Shown: positions 46,901-56,448, numbered from the stretch's first letter. The stretch: DNA of 64,000 nt from Schizochytrium sp. TIO01 (GCA_004764695.1 SMSO01000025.1:3752102-3816101); one strand, 5' to 3'. Made by a program: numbers and translations. The notes: a model not told the origin generated them from the sequence alone.

Positions 46901-48372
46901 TCACCACCAGCGTTTACGTTACGCATGCACAACGCCTTATTAATGGCTTCCTCCTTTAGCCCCAGAAGATCAGTCAGAGCAGTAAGTGCGGCTTTTGACT
47001 CAGCATCTTCAGAGTCGATGGTAGATCCTGGCAAATCCTGGTCTCCGCCCTTGGCATCGGCAAAAGTGATGTTACCAAGGTGGAGCACTACAGCTACCAC
47101 CTTGAACACGTCGACGCGTTCTTCATCTAAGAGGCCCATAATAGCCATAGAGCGCTTAGTAACAGCAAATTGGTCGGCGTCTGAAACACCGTCGCGACGG
47201 TCATAGCACGCTCCACCATTCAGAAATTCAAAGGCTTCCGGTTCGTCATTAGGATCAAGACGCCAGCTCTCTTTTTCTTCGTTCGAGCCGCCATAAAGCA
47301 TCTGGTAGAACACGTGGTATCCACGCTCACCTTCGCCTTGTTGGGTAATCCGTACTTTTTCTAGAAGGTACGTAGCAATGGAGGCTCCGACGATAAATCC
47401 ATCTGCATCAAACTGGATTTGGATGAATTTTCCGAAGCGTGAACTGTTATCATTGCGAATTGTTCGAGCGTTACCAAAAGCTTCTAAGATTGGATTGCTC
47501 TCCAATACCTGCTGCTCGATGGAGTAATCTGCCAGTGCGGTTTGAGCATCAATCGATGCAGTTCGGCCCTTTGCTTTTGCGCTGGGTGAATTAGATTCGT
47601 CACCAAGGTACTCTGAGACATGAAGAAATTCCTTCGCTTCCTGACCATCTGCCCGGGGTCGCCGTGCCACGGTTGCAAGGTATTGCATCACAATTTTAGT
47701 TGACTCAGTCTTTCCTGCACCACTTTCGCCACTAATGAGAATAGACTGATCTTGATCACCACCCTCACGACCACTTTTATCAATCAGGCAAGCGTAGGCA
47801 TCTGCAGCCACTGCATATACATGAGGCTGGCGACCGATCTCATCCTCTGCAATAGAAGACTCAGCACTAGCGCGCTGGTAGCTTTCCAGGATAGAGTTAC
47901 TGTACAAAGGTAGGCGTTCGAAAGGGTTAAGCGCGAGGAGGATAGGTCCACACCATGTGTAGATAGTAGACGTCCAAAATCGCTCGCAAAGAGCCTGAAG
48001 AATAGCTGGTTCGTGCAAGTGAACCAGTTGTACGAGATCTGCTGGAGGTTCCTCCCAGTTGTTGCGCTCAACAATATTTTCGGGCTCTACTTTCACAATT
48101 GCATCTTCATCTACACCCTTTTTCGAGTCTTCGCCAAAGTCGCTATCACTGTCATCACTATCGTCTCCTGAATTACCGGGTCGCTTTCTGTTCATGGCCT
48201 CCCATGACTCAAGTTGGACAGAGAGTTTGTTTTCTGGATCTGGTTCCCCGAGGACCAGCGCTGGCACCCAGCCAACCAGGTCCTCCTCTGAAATCTGGTC
48301 TGCATTTGAGCCCTTCCGCGCGCCCTCCTCCGGAAGAAGAGCAGTAGAACGGATCCAAACCTTACGGCTCAT
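40969..48372 (-). CDS. Giant myosin: motor, IQ, coiled coil, Sfi1-like repeats, ankyrin, FYVE
   Basis: A complete 2467-residue single-exon frame. The myosin head spans about residues 105-905 with an intact P-loop GESGAGKT (about 213), switch I NDNSSRFGK (about 305) and switch II DIFGFEIF (about 541). About five IQ motifs follow (920-1060), then a short coiled coil and a long one (about 1300-1500). Residues about 1525-1711 carry six units with an AFxAW-type core resembling centrin-binding Sfi1 repeats. A Ser/Asp-rich linker leads to seven or so ankyrin repeats (about 2031-2370) and a C-terminal FYVE finger (about 2391-2447) with HHCRHC. The FYVE finger suggests recruitment to PI3P endosomal membranes; the WxxD element is not evident. 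The protein is predicted to be an actin-based membrane-cargo motor. FYVE- and ankyrin-tailed myosins are known in oomycetes and relatives. I do not assign a class. Confidence 0.93.
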   Translation of the reverse strand: MSRKVWIRSTALLPEEGARKGSNADQISEEDLVGWVPALVLGEPDPENKLSVQLESWEAMNRKRPGNSGDDSDDSDSDFGEDSKKGVDEDAIVKVEPENIVERNNWEEPPADLVQLVHLHEPAILQALCERFWTSTIYTWCGPILLALNPFERLPLYSNSILESYQRASAESSIAEDEIGRQPHVYAVAADAYACLIDKSGREGGDQDQSILISGESGAGKTESTKIVMQYLATVARRPRADGQEAKEFLHVSEYLGDESNSPSAKAKGRTASIDAQTALADYSIEQQVLESNPILEAFGNARTIRNDNSSRFGKFIQIQFDADGFIVGASIATYLLEKVRITQQGEGERGYHVFYQMLYGGSNEEKESWRLDPNDEPEAFEFLNGGACYDRRDGVSDADQFAVTKRSMAIMGLLDEERVDVFKVVAVVLHLGNITFADAKGGDQDLPGSTIDSEDAESKAALTALTDLLGLKEEAINKALCMRNVNAGGETFEVPLKPEDATDGRDALAKSLYSRTFNWLVARVNECIHHRSKVKRFIGVLDIFGFEIFKYNSFEQLCINYANERLQQQFNDFVFKHEQSIYAKEKINWSFIDFPSNASTVELIDGGIGGSSGTAGSKEEAKMGILAILDDECRLPKGNDQGFASKLYDSCGSRDRFEASKAQRVRGEFVVHHYAGAVTYNSANFCDKNRDALRQEVVDLMKESSFKFICDRFSASEDGGDSSSKKRGKGKASSSTTSSAQRRSALSLASVSAEFKRQLNSLIETIEQTAPHYIRCIKPNDVAKAKVIHRGRVVGQLRCGGVLEAVRVARAGFPIRMPHKTFVERYGRLAGPSAARLIFPNQVASKETLRGRKILEEIPKVGTLERSAARQLASDVLSILRAHDASSGSQDNIEELTQIGKTKIFMRKQGHDILEKWWSRWQRRAVSLVVATLQARAGRQHYLKQRNAGLRIQSLIRGKLARQRAHKLRCQRASLRVQTWIRMLFYRTAFKQLRNCATVIQAAERGRRGRVEARSLRIERARLTLQSWARAIKILRQFRRQRASAVKIQCLIRARQARDAVRELRRGARDLGKVLQERDALRAELNELRRQIKSGELAPSTSPSLASSPPTSDNCDGDRNEASQIEVQALNNVEKPARLSTRSLAVLAAATVTARLWFYMKDVREIIQRKKETLRSTSIPDYEPMIGDSPSSYIPQISRDPAASVEDKMPLLSPQDLPTSGTRPVASSMSSDTSKPITQVILATVGSYGASDKEWYAQTFGEELEHLDKNLNNEEPTPRISQEEAQLSSLPNPQVTEERNRIEEELRQKRLLIEEKRAKLSEIPEPTSVELDVQHAEMVRNEQQAVLEARIDEFEHKFAEMTQALETKQIEIDEVKNFLAQQTSLKNRAEIKQGELELALNAAKEGQKKLERELEEGRKKEEELSVRIADFERERQANHEMARSSAVIELETELRNAHQEADELRKARNESRHEVERLKKNDELKAAALDDFRESSNAKINLLEKQMLELNRAKAWSTSVLQARVLIDRRSRRTAQHVISVWSSGVREAKVLRERIAIARRLLERRRLQSAFNALAMHGTDSQSEDIVVDLALARREHRLLHRAFTAWVDETRRGTHADRVETILAVRDHRFLCLRVFKAWYLWAALRLEDEVQFKRLLEIFDANRLRRHFLAWHVTFVAERRLRKLESIHREHSQTRLMRAVFYAWSREAATRQAQKPTASVVEEQLTPRSNEGSPSPLRQGRGDVELVARLMSRLERFMQEKDEDRSRLTPGRYAGSKSDLRYLSESLLEEEGLANMMPRSPQIEQLPTDDEDDDGDGGDDDDDDSEDLANRHLRGDGRGQDGDFHDSFYSPSPSTSYRTRKALSDSKPKNAHDVFMTSHFMQDGHQSSNRGHDTVPVRPGRGASISTYSTGSAGSHGDSSENGVTPFKLSQDGTIVATHGSNQTPGRGNQGTSRTFNRGRGTSVDLFRPSSGAPKSNANGSAAGDSSFELTLKEVGARGLDGDGLLDFEKEPLVADMDTVLQTARTLNIPPLSLAAEHGILPVLEQLLKDGVDPNVEDNRTHRTALHAAIQAFQWSDDGSERMVELLLEHGASVYARNAHGNTPLMEAVLKGDDALGLTKTLIRHGAIRQGNANVSNNSEDPEGANKYGQTPLHAAVRIGAVNTMVELLNSGASITRGDEQGQTALHHAARTCNVTMIHNLLGWKSLSREKSSIVVANNGQAKTQQSPTESGKNLRDLTDNSGNTALHLVCAGPGNPEMSRAIYVLLENDFDPNLKNHAGSTPLSILCSNKSATKKALAKFKRPNVRFHEQDRLKNTALHLACQLNNREIACKLVQMGAPLYIWNDQRETPLDMKSVTQDFAVDLLQSVRKPPDETLAKQFHRDTKVCMLCRTQFGYFRDQHHCRHCARVCCSRCSQHKYPITKFQIQDSVTVCDQCWPVLTSRSPPPSTNQLMDADMQEVAT

Positions 48373-50556
48373 CGAGCGAGTATGGAGTTGTTTGAAGGCT
48401 TTCTACTTCGCAGGCAGACCACTTTCGCAGATATTCGAACACAGGTTTGAGATGAGTCAAGAGCGCTGAGATGACTGACAGGAGCACTAGCTTAATCTTC
48501 AGTCAACCACAAGACCTAATAGATGTCCCACTGCAAAGTGAACCCGAACTAGGGATAGAGAGATAGCCAAAGTCAGGTCAGGATGTCTTGCTAGAAATCT
48601 ATTTTGCAAAATACCCCTGGAAGAAATCCCTTCCTACAATGCAAAGTCCGCGGGAGATTCCTGTTTCTATGAGGGTTCAAATTTACCACTAGTTATCTCA
48701 CTCTCCAAACTTACTCCGCCAACCACGAACAAGAGTTGCAGTCGTAGTCAAACCTGGGCTTGGAGTCGAAGCTGGAGCAAAGCAATTCGCGATATAGTTG
48801 CGCTGAGTTAACTTTTAAGATTGCTTCGAACAATTCCCGTGCACGAGAGAGCACGCTCCTCGCGGCATCCAGGTGAGAACGGTTGCTGTGGTGGCCCCGG
48901 GCTCCCGCGGGGCCATACACGGGAGAGCCGCGCTCCAGCAAAGCTCGGAAGCTGCAGCAGGCGGACTTGGCTTCGCCTCGGTATTCGCGATCTGTTGGTC
49001 TGCGACAATGAGTGTTGTTGCTTTTTCTTATTCTACTTCGTCGATCTTTGTAAAGTACAGCGTTAAGTGGAAAATGCCTACTACTACCTACCTCCAACTA
49101 CTCTCACACACAATATACGAGTTTAAACGCTATACTCCACTTGCCCCCCAGGATAACCCACTTGTCTCGCTGAGAAGATCTAATAGGTCTACTTTGCTAC
49201 AGACTGAAGAGGAAATGTTCTTAAAATTTATTCTGCTTACTTTATTTTATTTCCAAAAACTAACATCGCCCGTGAAAGAAAGAAAAGAGTTGTGACCAAT
49301 GTAAGGAAAGCCAATTACGAAGATGTGCTGGAAACCGCCAGTCAGTTGTGTACGACGCAGGTTTGTCGTCGAGCCTGATCAATGAATGGCAAGGAACAAA
49401 CTTGCAGACGTGATCACGGCGGAAATTTCGATACCTGCCAGTGCCACCCAGGTATATATATATGTATGTATGTATGGAAGAAAAGAAGCTATCGAGGAGT
49501 GCGACTGCTGGAAATCTCGGAAACAGCTCTTTTCCGTACCAGCGAAGAGTCATTGGATACCTATTAGGACTAAGTCTGTAAAACCAATGGAAAGTTACTG
49601 AGATCGTTATCTACAAGGTTCTTCAAGATCCTGCTGATGAGGAATACTAGAAAAGGAAGAGGTCCTATGGAAAGTGCCGGTGCCAGTGCTTAGCAAGCAA
49701 GCTCCAGGTTCTTTGTGAGCGGAGATTGCCGTGCGAAAAATGGTTCTTGGGCAGGAATGTTCCACTTTGGCGTTCTAGTTGAGAGTTGTGTACCTAGCTA
49801 GGTAGTATATATATGTGTATATACACATATATACATATATATATATAAGACATCCTACTTCTCGTACAGCGAGAATTCATGAAGAACGTGAACACGAGAA
49901 GGGGCATCTGGGTCGAGCGATATCCCACCGCAGTGGTCGATTAAAGCCTAGTGCCTGCACTAGCCAGCTACTCTCTCAAGCTAGTGTTTCACACTGGCAA
50001 GTGTTGATTATGCAAACTCTGGTGAATATAGAGAAGTAGACGTAGTTTTTTGCCCTGGGAATGCTTAGCTACTATTCATATCAGGACATGACATGCCATG
50101 ACGTAAAGCTGAAAATGAAGACTACTACCAATAAATAAAGAAATCCATCAGAAGATGAGGATTTCGTGGTGGACTTCGAGTTGAACGCAAACCGGACCTG
50201 ATGCGATTTCTTGTGCATGGTAGGTATAACTTTTGAGATAAACTCTATATTTCTATTAGTAGGTAACTGCTAGGTTAGATTGCTAGGACTAATACTGTTG
50301 CTGTTGATGAAATAAATCGACCTTTTGCTTTGCATACACCACGACGCATACCTTGGATTAGTTGCAAAACCGGACGCCCTGGGAGTGTCCTTTGTGAGTC
50401 TATAAAGTTGTCTCTGGTTTGAAGTGAATCCGGCTCGGCGTTCTTCTGAGCAAGATTTTCAATCCTTGCTCGAACGAGCGTTCTTAACTAGGCTCATCTT
50501 GAACGGCTCGCCTCTCGTATCTTTGAGATTGACGTCCAAATAAACATCACGCAAGG
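48373..50556. other. Shared 5' region of myosin and PH-ankyrin genes
   Basis: This 2.2-kb divergent spacer has no supported gene. It contains (TATG)n around 49452-49475, a 26-bp perfect palindrome within a TA-rich tract (49808-49833) and two CTACCTA/CTAGGTA-type motif copies (49079-49094, 49792-49805). It should contain both promoters. Confidence 0.5.
49808..49833. repeat. 26-bp perfect TA-rich palindrome
   Basis: The sequence is self-complementary around the centre 49820/49821, with core GTGTATATACAC. A (TA)n run follows to about 49847. It could form a hairpin or cruciform, or may just be microsatellite drift. Confidence 0.8.
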
Positions 50557-51780
50557 ATGAGCCAAGGTTTGGCACCGTCGACTCAGAACCTTACGGGCCG
50601 AGGTAGTGTGGCAACTGGCATTCGACCCCCATGGGAAAAGGCGTGCACATTTGAAGGCCCTCTGTTGAAGAAAAGCGAGTGGCTGAAGAAATGGAATTCG
50701 AGATACTTTCGTATTCGGGGTCGCACATTGTGCTACTACGATTCCCAAATGAGCAAGGTGGCAAGAGGAGAGATTCCACTCATCGGAGCTCAAGTTGCTT
50801 CTGTAAGTGTGCCGGAGCTTAATCGTAAATTTACATTTCAGATTCGCACAGCAAAAAACCAAGATTTTTTGTTTTGTGCGCTTAGTGAAGAAGATCGCCA
50901 CAATTGGATTTCACAAATTGACACTACAATTCACACAGGGCCACAAGCCCAGGCATCACGCCAGGTACAGCAACAGATTGCTGCCAGGGCACTCCCAGAT
51001 TCACAAGGATCTGAAACGGCATCTTCGGCTGCAGCGAACGTCACATCCGCTGGTGTTGCTGATGCATATCAGCTGGGAGGATCTCAGCAAGAAGAGCTTG
51101 ATGCAGATGACAGTGCTACGATTACAGATGGAGATGACGTTGCAGAACAAAGCGCTAATTTACAAGGTATTACAGAAGATCTTGACGATTTAGAAATTGC
51201 TGGAAAGCATCGATTCCCGAGCAATTATGTTCCGCCACCGCCGCCTCCTGACGCGGAAGACCCTCTTTCTTACCTTCTCTCAGTACCGGAGCCGTCTAGT
51301 TCATCCTCCAAAAAACAGGCCAGCTCGCCTCGCGGGGGTCGTCGGCCGAAAACAAGTGCTTTTGCAAAATCTCAGGCGTCGGCATCCTCGTTTCAACGCA
51401 TCGCGTCGCCTCCATCTCGAAGTGTTCAGCGTACCAGCTCTGGCGAAGCTATGCAGCGAATGAATGACGCACCTAGTGCAGATCAAATTAATTTTGATGG
51501 TCCTGCTCTTCGCAATGCTGTGCGTGCGGGTGATCTCTCGTTGGTGAAAACAATTTTGGCTGCTCGCCCGGATCTCGCAACCTATCAAGACAACCAAAGC
51601 CTGACTGTCTTACACTATGCAGCTATGTTCAAGCACGAAGAAATCTGCATGCTTCTTCTCAGTATGGGGGCTGATGCAACTATTGAAAGCCCTAGCGGGG
51701 AGACCCCTCTTAAGCTGGCCCCTGTGTCGGTGGCTAATCATATGCGAGAATATCTCAATGACAACTCAAGTGCTGTGTAG
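50557..51780 (+). CDS. PH-domain protein with C-terminal ankyrin repeats
   Basis: A complete 407-residue frame. Residues about 31-125 form a pleckstrin-homology domain. It begins FEGPLLKKSEWLKKW, has the basic KKWNSRYF strand typical of phosphoinositide-binding PH domains, and ends with the conserved tryptophan of HNWISQI. A disordered linker follows (Gln/Ala/Ser-rich, a proline run at about 226-233, Ser/Arg-rich 250-300). Residues about 314-400 hold two to three ankyrin repeats (LRNAVRAGDLSLVKTIL, LTVLHYAAMFKHEEICMLLL). It is probably a membrane-recruited adaptor. It has no GAP, GEF or kinase domain. It is divergent from the myosin gene and convergent with the chorismate mutase gene. Confidence 0.9.
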   Translation: MSQGLAPSTQNLTGRGSVATGIRPPWEKACTFEGPLLKKSEWLKKWNSRYFRIRGRTLCYYDSQMSKVARGEIPLIGAQVASVSVPELNRKFTFQIRTAKNQDFLFCALSEEDRHNWISQIDTTIHTGPQAQASRQVQQQIAARALPDSQGSETASSAAANVTSAGVADAYQLGGSQQEELDADDSATITDGDDVAEQSANLQGITEDLDDLEIAGKHRFPSNYVPPPPPPDAEDPLSYLLSVPEPSSSSSKKQASSPRGGRRPKTSAFAKSQASASSFQRIASPPSRSVQRTSSGEAMQRMNDAPSADQINFDGPALRNAVRAGDLSLVKTILAARPDLATYQDNQSLTVLHYAAMFKHEEICMLLLSMGADATIESPSGETPLKLAPVSVANHMREYLNDNSSAV

Positions 51781-53439
51781 GTATGATATACGCAACCTTA
51801 GCTTTCCCGCTTCCCACGCGGATAAGGCTGGCCTTAGGCAGCATCAGCAGATGGTTAGTATCCTGAATTAAATATAATTTTTTTGACCTTACGCCGCTCA
51901 AGCTGCATCACTCAATACATTGGTACACCTCCCAGCCTTGGCATTAATTTGTGGCTGTATGAAGAAAGAAAGCCATCTTCAGCTCACGCGCACCAATTGT
52001 CACCGCAGAATCATTGAACAAAACGCACGTTCTGTAGACGATAGTCTGAAAACAAATATTCACTGCACATCGTATTTATTTTAGGCTACATGGCAGTCCA
52101 AGTAAGTTAAGTAGGTTTATTCATAGAATGGTCAACCCTGAATCACACATAACTTAGTTCTTTTAGAAATATAAAATGTCAAAGTTGTATTGTCATCATA
52201 GTAGCAGCAGTAGACGCAATCTGCTTCTTCAAGGTCATGCCGACTTCGTGGAATCAATCAAGGGGCGACTCTGATGCAGAAGCGGAGCTTCACAAAGGTC
52301 CTTGCATCCAATTCCAAGTCACGGTTTTATTTCTCGGAAGATGGGGACCTTGCTCATGATACCAAGGGGATGGGGCGCTTTTGAATCGTGATTATTGACA
52401 GAGCGTTATACCCATGTTGCGGGTCGTAGAATGATAAAAATTGCATAAGTTGACTACCACAACTCGTGGCAGCCTCCATGCATGCAATACATAGTTTCAT
52501 CCTTGCACGAAATCCAAGTTCGACGCACTATAGTATTGTGTTTGCTTACGTCGCCAGCAGAGATCGGCGGATGGTACAAAGGAGCAGCAAGTAATCAATT
52601 TGTCCATGTCAATTCACTTAAAATTTTGACTTAGGGAAACGCCCGAGTCCTTGAAAAGTGTTGATCTCACCGATGCGTTGCATCTGCGTGAGAGGTTGTT
52701 TAGTACTGAGGCATAGCAGTTAAGGTCGTTCCAAGTAATAGAGTCTCAAACATTTTTCACAAGGTTGTAGAGGTAGAAAATATGGAGAACGGTCGTGCTT
52801 CTCATGTCTAGAATTTCTTGTAATGTGTATCATCATTTTCTTTTATCAACATGATATCAAATAGCATATCAAAATACATACAAATCTCAAAATTACATAT
52901 AAATAAACTCATAGGAAAGAAGAAACATGGATTCAAAACTTAAAGTGCTAAAAATTTGAACAAATACAGAAGCAATATGATGTCTGCAATAATACTATAT
53001 CGATTAGAAATGTTAAATTAAATTTTGTGATGAGCTATTGAGTGGAATCATCAATAACCAAGAATCCAAAAACATAGAAACAAGATGTTTCCATCCCTTT
53101 CGCCATGACACAGATCACACAAGAACCCACACAGGCCCATTCGGCAAAGATTGAGAAGAACAATGCCAAGTCGATTAGGGAAGTCTCAAAACAAAAGTAT
53201 GTTTTAAAATATATCAGGCGTGACAGTAATTAGAAAACATGAAAATGATGTATCAATAAAATTGCTTGGGTGGTTGTATGAAAGAGGCGTCCTTTGCTTC
53301 GAAGAATGCCGGGCAGAAAAAGCAAAACCAAAGAATTCAGAAGGCAAGATTGCCCCTCCTTCTACACTACAGTATTATGCGTCTCAACAGCACACGTGCA
53401 ACCTCATCATGCCCTTCGGTTTGAAGATCTGTGGATAAT
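51781..53439. other. Intergenic, no gene recognised
   Basis: A 1.66-kb convergent spacer between the PH-ankyrin and chorismate mutase genes. It is AT-rich, especially 52800-53060, with no array. The one short frame near its right end (53220-53438) shows no domain. I looked for snRNA and tRNA signatures and saw none. Confidence 0.5.
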
Positions 53440-55145
53440 TTAGTAGGCACCAACGAGGCGGAGGAAAGGTGTAGCCTGCTTAAGCTTTTCCAGCGAAGCC
53501 TGCAAGGCCTCGTAGTTAAGCTGCTTGCTCTCAATCTCGCAGAAGAAGGCAAAGTCAGAAGCAGCACCAGCCGGCTGCGGCATGCTCTCGAGGCAGGACA
53601 GGTTGACAGCATCCAGGGCCTTGAGAGCCTCCACAAGAGATCCAGGGCGGTGGGCAACTCCGAAGAAGGCCACCACGTGAGACTTGCCCTCACTGAGCGT
53701 AGACTCAACAGGACTGATGACATAGTAGCGATTCCACCTGGACTCATCCTCGGGATCTACAAAGTGAACAAGACCGCATACCTTCAGGTTCGAAGCAAGC
53801 AGTGCGCGCTGAGTCTCCTTGCAAAATCCAGTGGAAGATCGCTGAATGGGCACGAGTCCAAAGCCGACTTGGTTACGGGCTACTGCGAGGAATGCATCCT
53901 CGATGCTGGAGCAAGACTTAAAATCGTCCTCCTTGACGTCAACGAATCGAGTGCGGGCAGCTGCGCGGGCAAGATCGTCATCAGAGCTGACAATAGCCAC
54001 TGCGGGACGGTCCAAACGCTGCAAAAGGTAGTCTACTTGCACATCCTTGTTGAGAGGAATGAGATAGTTGCGGTAGAGACGTGCGATGACGTCAGGGTCA
54101 ACCTTGTAGCCCATTTCTTCGGAAGATGCACCGTCCGTACCGTAGCGAGAGGCCTTAGTGCGAACGCGCTCAACAACAGCATCCTCAACAGTGATGTTCG
54201 TGAGAGCGTCCATGATTCCTTCAGCGTCGTTGGCCTCGATCATCTTTGTGAAACGCTCGCGCTCAGCCTGAAACTTGGCCTCTGCAACGAACTTACCATA
54301 GTGGATGCGCTTAGAGAGAGCCTGAAGTACGGCAATGTCACAGGTACAGGTAGAGCCATACTCGCCATCATCATCGACGTCACCGGTGGCGCAAAGCTCA
54401 TCAAGGATTTTGGACACGTAGACATTGCTCACCTCCTTGTTGATGTTGATCATGTTCGGCTTGAGTGGACTCTTCTTCGTGCTGGCAGTGACAATGCTCT
54501 TGGGCAAAAGGTCACCGAAGAAAGCATTCTCATCAGGACTGTTGTAGCGTCCGAGCTTGGCATGCAGAGTCTCAGTCTCCACGAGGAAGTGTTCCATGAA
54601 GCAGAGGTCTTGGGCAAGAGGTGTGGCACCCTGGGCCATCACACGGGCACGAAGAACCTCAGACTCGCCCTTCTCATAGCATACGCGGTTACGTGCAAAC
54701 TGCGAACGCTCGATAAGCGCAAAGATAATGGTCTCCTCCTGGCGGATGAGAGCACCGCGGATGTCCGCGAGCTGTTAACATTTAAATAAATTCAACATCC
54801 GTCACCACCATTATGAACGAAGTGCAACCATCGTTCATCGGTTCGTTCGTCGCGAAAATACAAGTATTCGTTAGTCCAAAGAGATTGCCAAAGAAACCAT
54901 ATTTGACACGCAAGCCTCCGAGAGTCATCAGCAAAACTAAAGAATTTATCTCGGTGCTTTGCATAGATAATCACCAAGCTACATCACCAACATCCTAAAG
55001 GTCTCCATGATTTCAGCTTCTCACACCGAAGCCGCCGCTTTGAACCCTCACGACTTTCGAAGTGTGATCTGCGTGAAAATGGACAACACAAGCAACCTGG
55101 TTAGCTTCGATTGAGCTAGCTTACCTTGAGCGGGAGCGTCTCCAT
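53440..55145 (-). CDS. Chorismate mutase fused to a reduced PDT-like segment and an ACT domain (two exons)
   Basis: Exon 1 is 55125-55145 (METLPLK) and exon 2 is 53440-54771. They are joined across a 353-bp GT-AG intron in phase 0, giving 450 residues. Residues 1-262 are a eukaryotic AroQ-type chorismate mutase like yeast Aro7. Active-site equivalents R17, R162, K173, N199 and E203 are present; the yeast T242 and E246 positions are N248 and Q252 (E. coli chorismate mutase also has Gln there). The SPDEN motif (85-89) and the CDIAVLQALSKRIHYG block are well conserved. Residues about 263-361 resemble only part of prephenate dehydratase: GFGLVPIQRSSTG matches its GVVPIENSSSG, and WNRYYVI sits where catalytic TRF should be, so about 80 residues and the catalytic Thr are missing. 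Residues about 373-450 are an ACT domain with GSLV and LESMP (usual GALV and ESRP, the Phe-binding motifs). Chorismate to prephenate activity is expected; dehydratase activity is not. Confidence 0.9.
54772..55124 (-). other. Intron of the chorismate mutase fusion gene
   Basis: Donor AAG|GTAAGC at 55124, acceptor TTAACAG|CTC at 54772. Splicing joins METLPLK to LADIRGALIRQEE in phase 0 and restores the first helix with catalytic R17, which supports the model. Confidence 0.85.
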
Positions 55146-55332
55146 TGTGCACAAGAGTCTTGATTCTCCAATCGTGCTCTGCTCTACCCTGCCTGTCTCA
55201 GTACTCGCTTCTTCATCCACTCACAGATCAATCTCCATATTGAGCAAACTTAGTACTACTACCTATAGCCACATAAGGATATCTATTGTAACCAATAGCA
55301 TAGAAACCTGGCCTTATCTACCTATCCAACTG

Positions 55333-55370
<38 letters not shown>

Positions 55371-56448
55371 TACTACCCTAAAGTACCGTGTTGACAAGGG
55401 AGATGAAAGTTCAATAATTATAGCATTTCGGTTCTCATTTCATCATAATTAAATGTTATTTACTTTGCTGGTGGAGTCCATCATGAACTAAAGTCTTGCT
55501 TGGGATATTAGCAAGGCTCAATTATTCAATGTTGCATACTGGCTATCTCGGTCGTCGTGTCTCCTGAGGCGAGCACAGGCTCTGTCGGCGAACATTGCCG
55601 GAAGGATGATTATTGATAGATTGATAGCTACCCAGGTAGGGACCATTAGTGATACTATTAGAAGTAAAAAGGGTGTGCTACCAGCTCTGGCAAGGTTGAG
55701 GTTGGCTACAGAAGGAGGAAATGAAAGTCTCATACTTCCCGATCTACCTGAAGCCAGTACCCAAAATTATAATGTCTGCTTTCCAAAAAGGAAAGGGTGT
55801 GGGCAGCATTACCATGGCAGGTCCCTGCATACCTAATACTGATATGAGCTTCTACACTCTCAATCCTTTGACCAATGACTCAAAACATGGCGCTTTACCA
55901 CTACTATAGAATGAGAATGAGTAGGTGCATGTACGTGGTTAAAATTCAACCGAGATTTTGAATTCTAGATAGAGTCAAGCAATAAGCCCTCAAATTCTAT
56001 TTGAGGTCCATCCCATACTATGTATGCAGGTTATTTTATTAGATTGGCAGAAGTTAGAGCAAGGTCCCCGACTCTGTATTCGAGTAACAAGTTTGATAAT
56101 ACCAGCGGAAGTGGTCTGATTTGTTAGAGTATTAAATGTGAAAGATTTAACTTGCTTCTAGCATGGTCAATCAAGCGTGCGCTCAAAGAAAACCTACCTC
56201 GCATTATGTGTCACTGCACCTGTAACGCAGCATCATGCTTTGATTGATGCCATTCCTAAATGAAGTTCTAAAAGCAAAGGAAATAGTTTGGAGTTTATTT
56301 CATTTTTATAAAGATTGTACCGGGCCTATGCTAGCAAGGTGCACAATAGTACCTGACATGTCCAAGACACGATGCGTGATAACGTGCTAGGAAGGCACTG
56401 CCAGCGGATCTTCTAGCCTCTGTTTTGTAAAAATAAAGTAGAGGCCTC
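55146..56448. other. Intergenic region with (CTA)n run
   Basis: This lies between the start of the chorismate mutase gene and the 3' end of the 1038-residue protein gene. It contains a (CTA)n microsatellite. Open frames at 55606-55836 and 55721-55909 (plus) overlap each other and show no recognisable domain. Confidence 0.5.
55333..55367. repeat. (CTA)n trinucleotide run
   Basis: About eleven CTA units, upstream of the chorismate mutase start codon. Confidence 0.85.

Noticed and set aside
53431-54789. 452-residue plus-strand frame opposite the chorismate mutase gene
   Set aside because: Antisense shadow of a conserved enzyme; the minus-strand product has clear family motifs and splice sites.
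55606-55909. Short protein-like frames on the plus strand
   Set aside because: Two overlapping frames of similar quality, no domain, no supporting splice sites.
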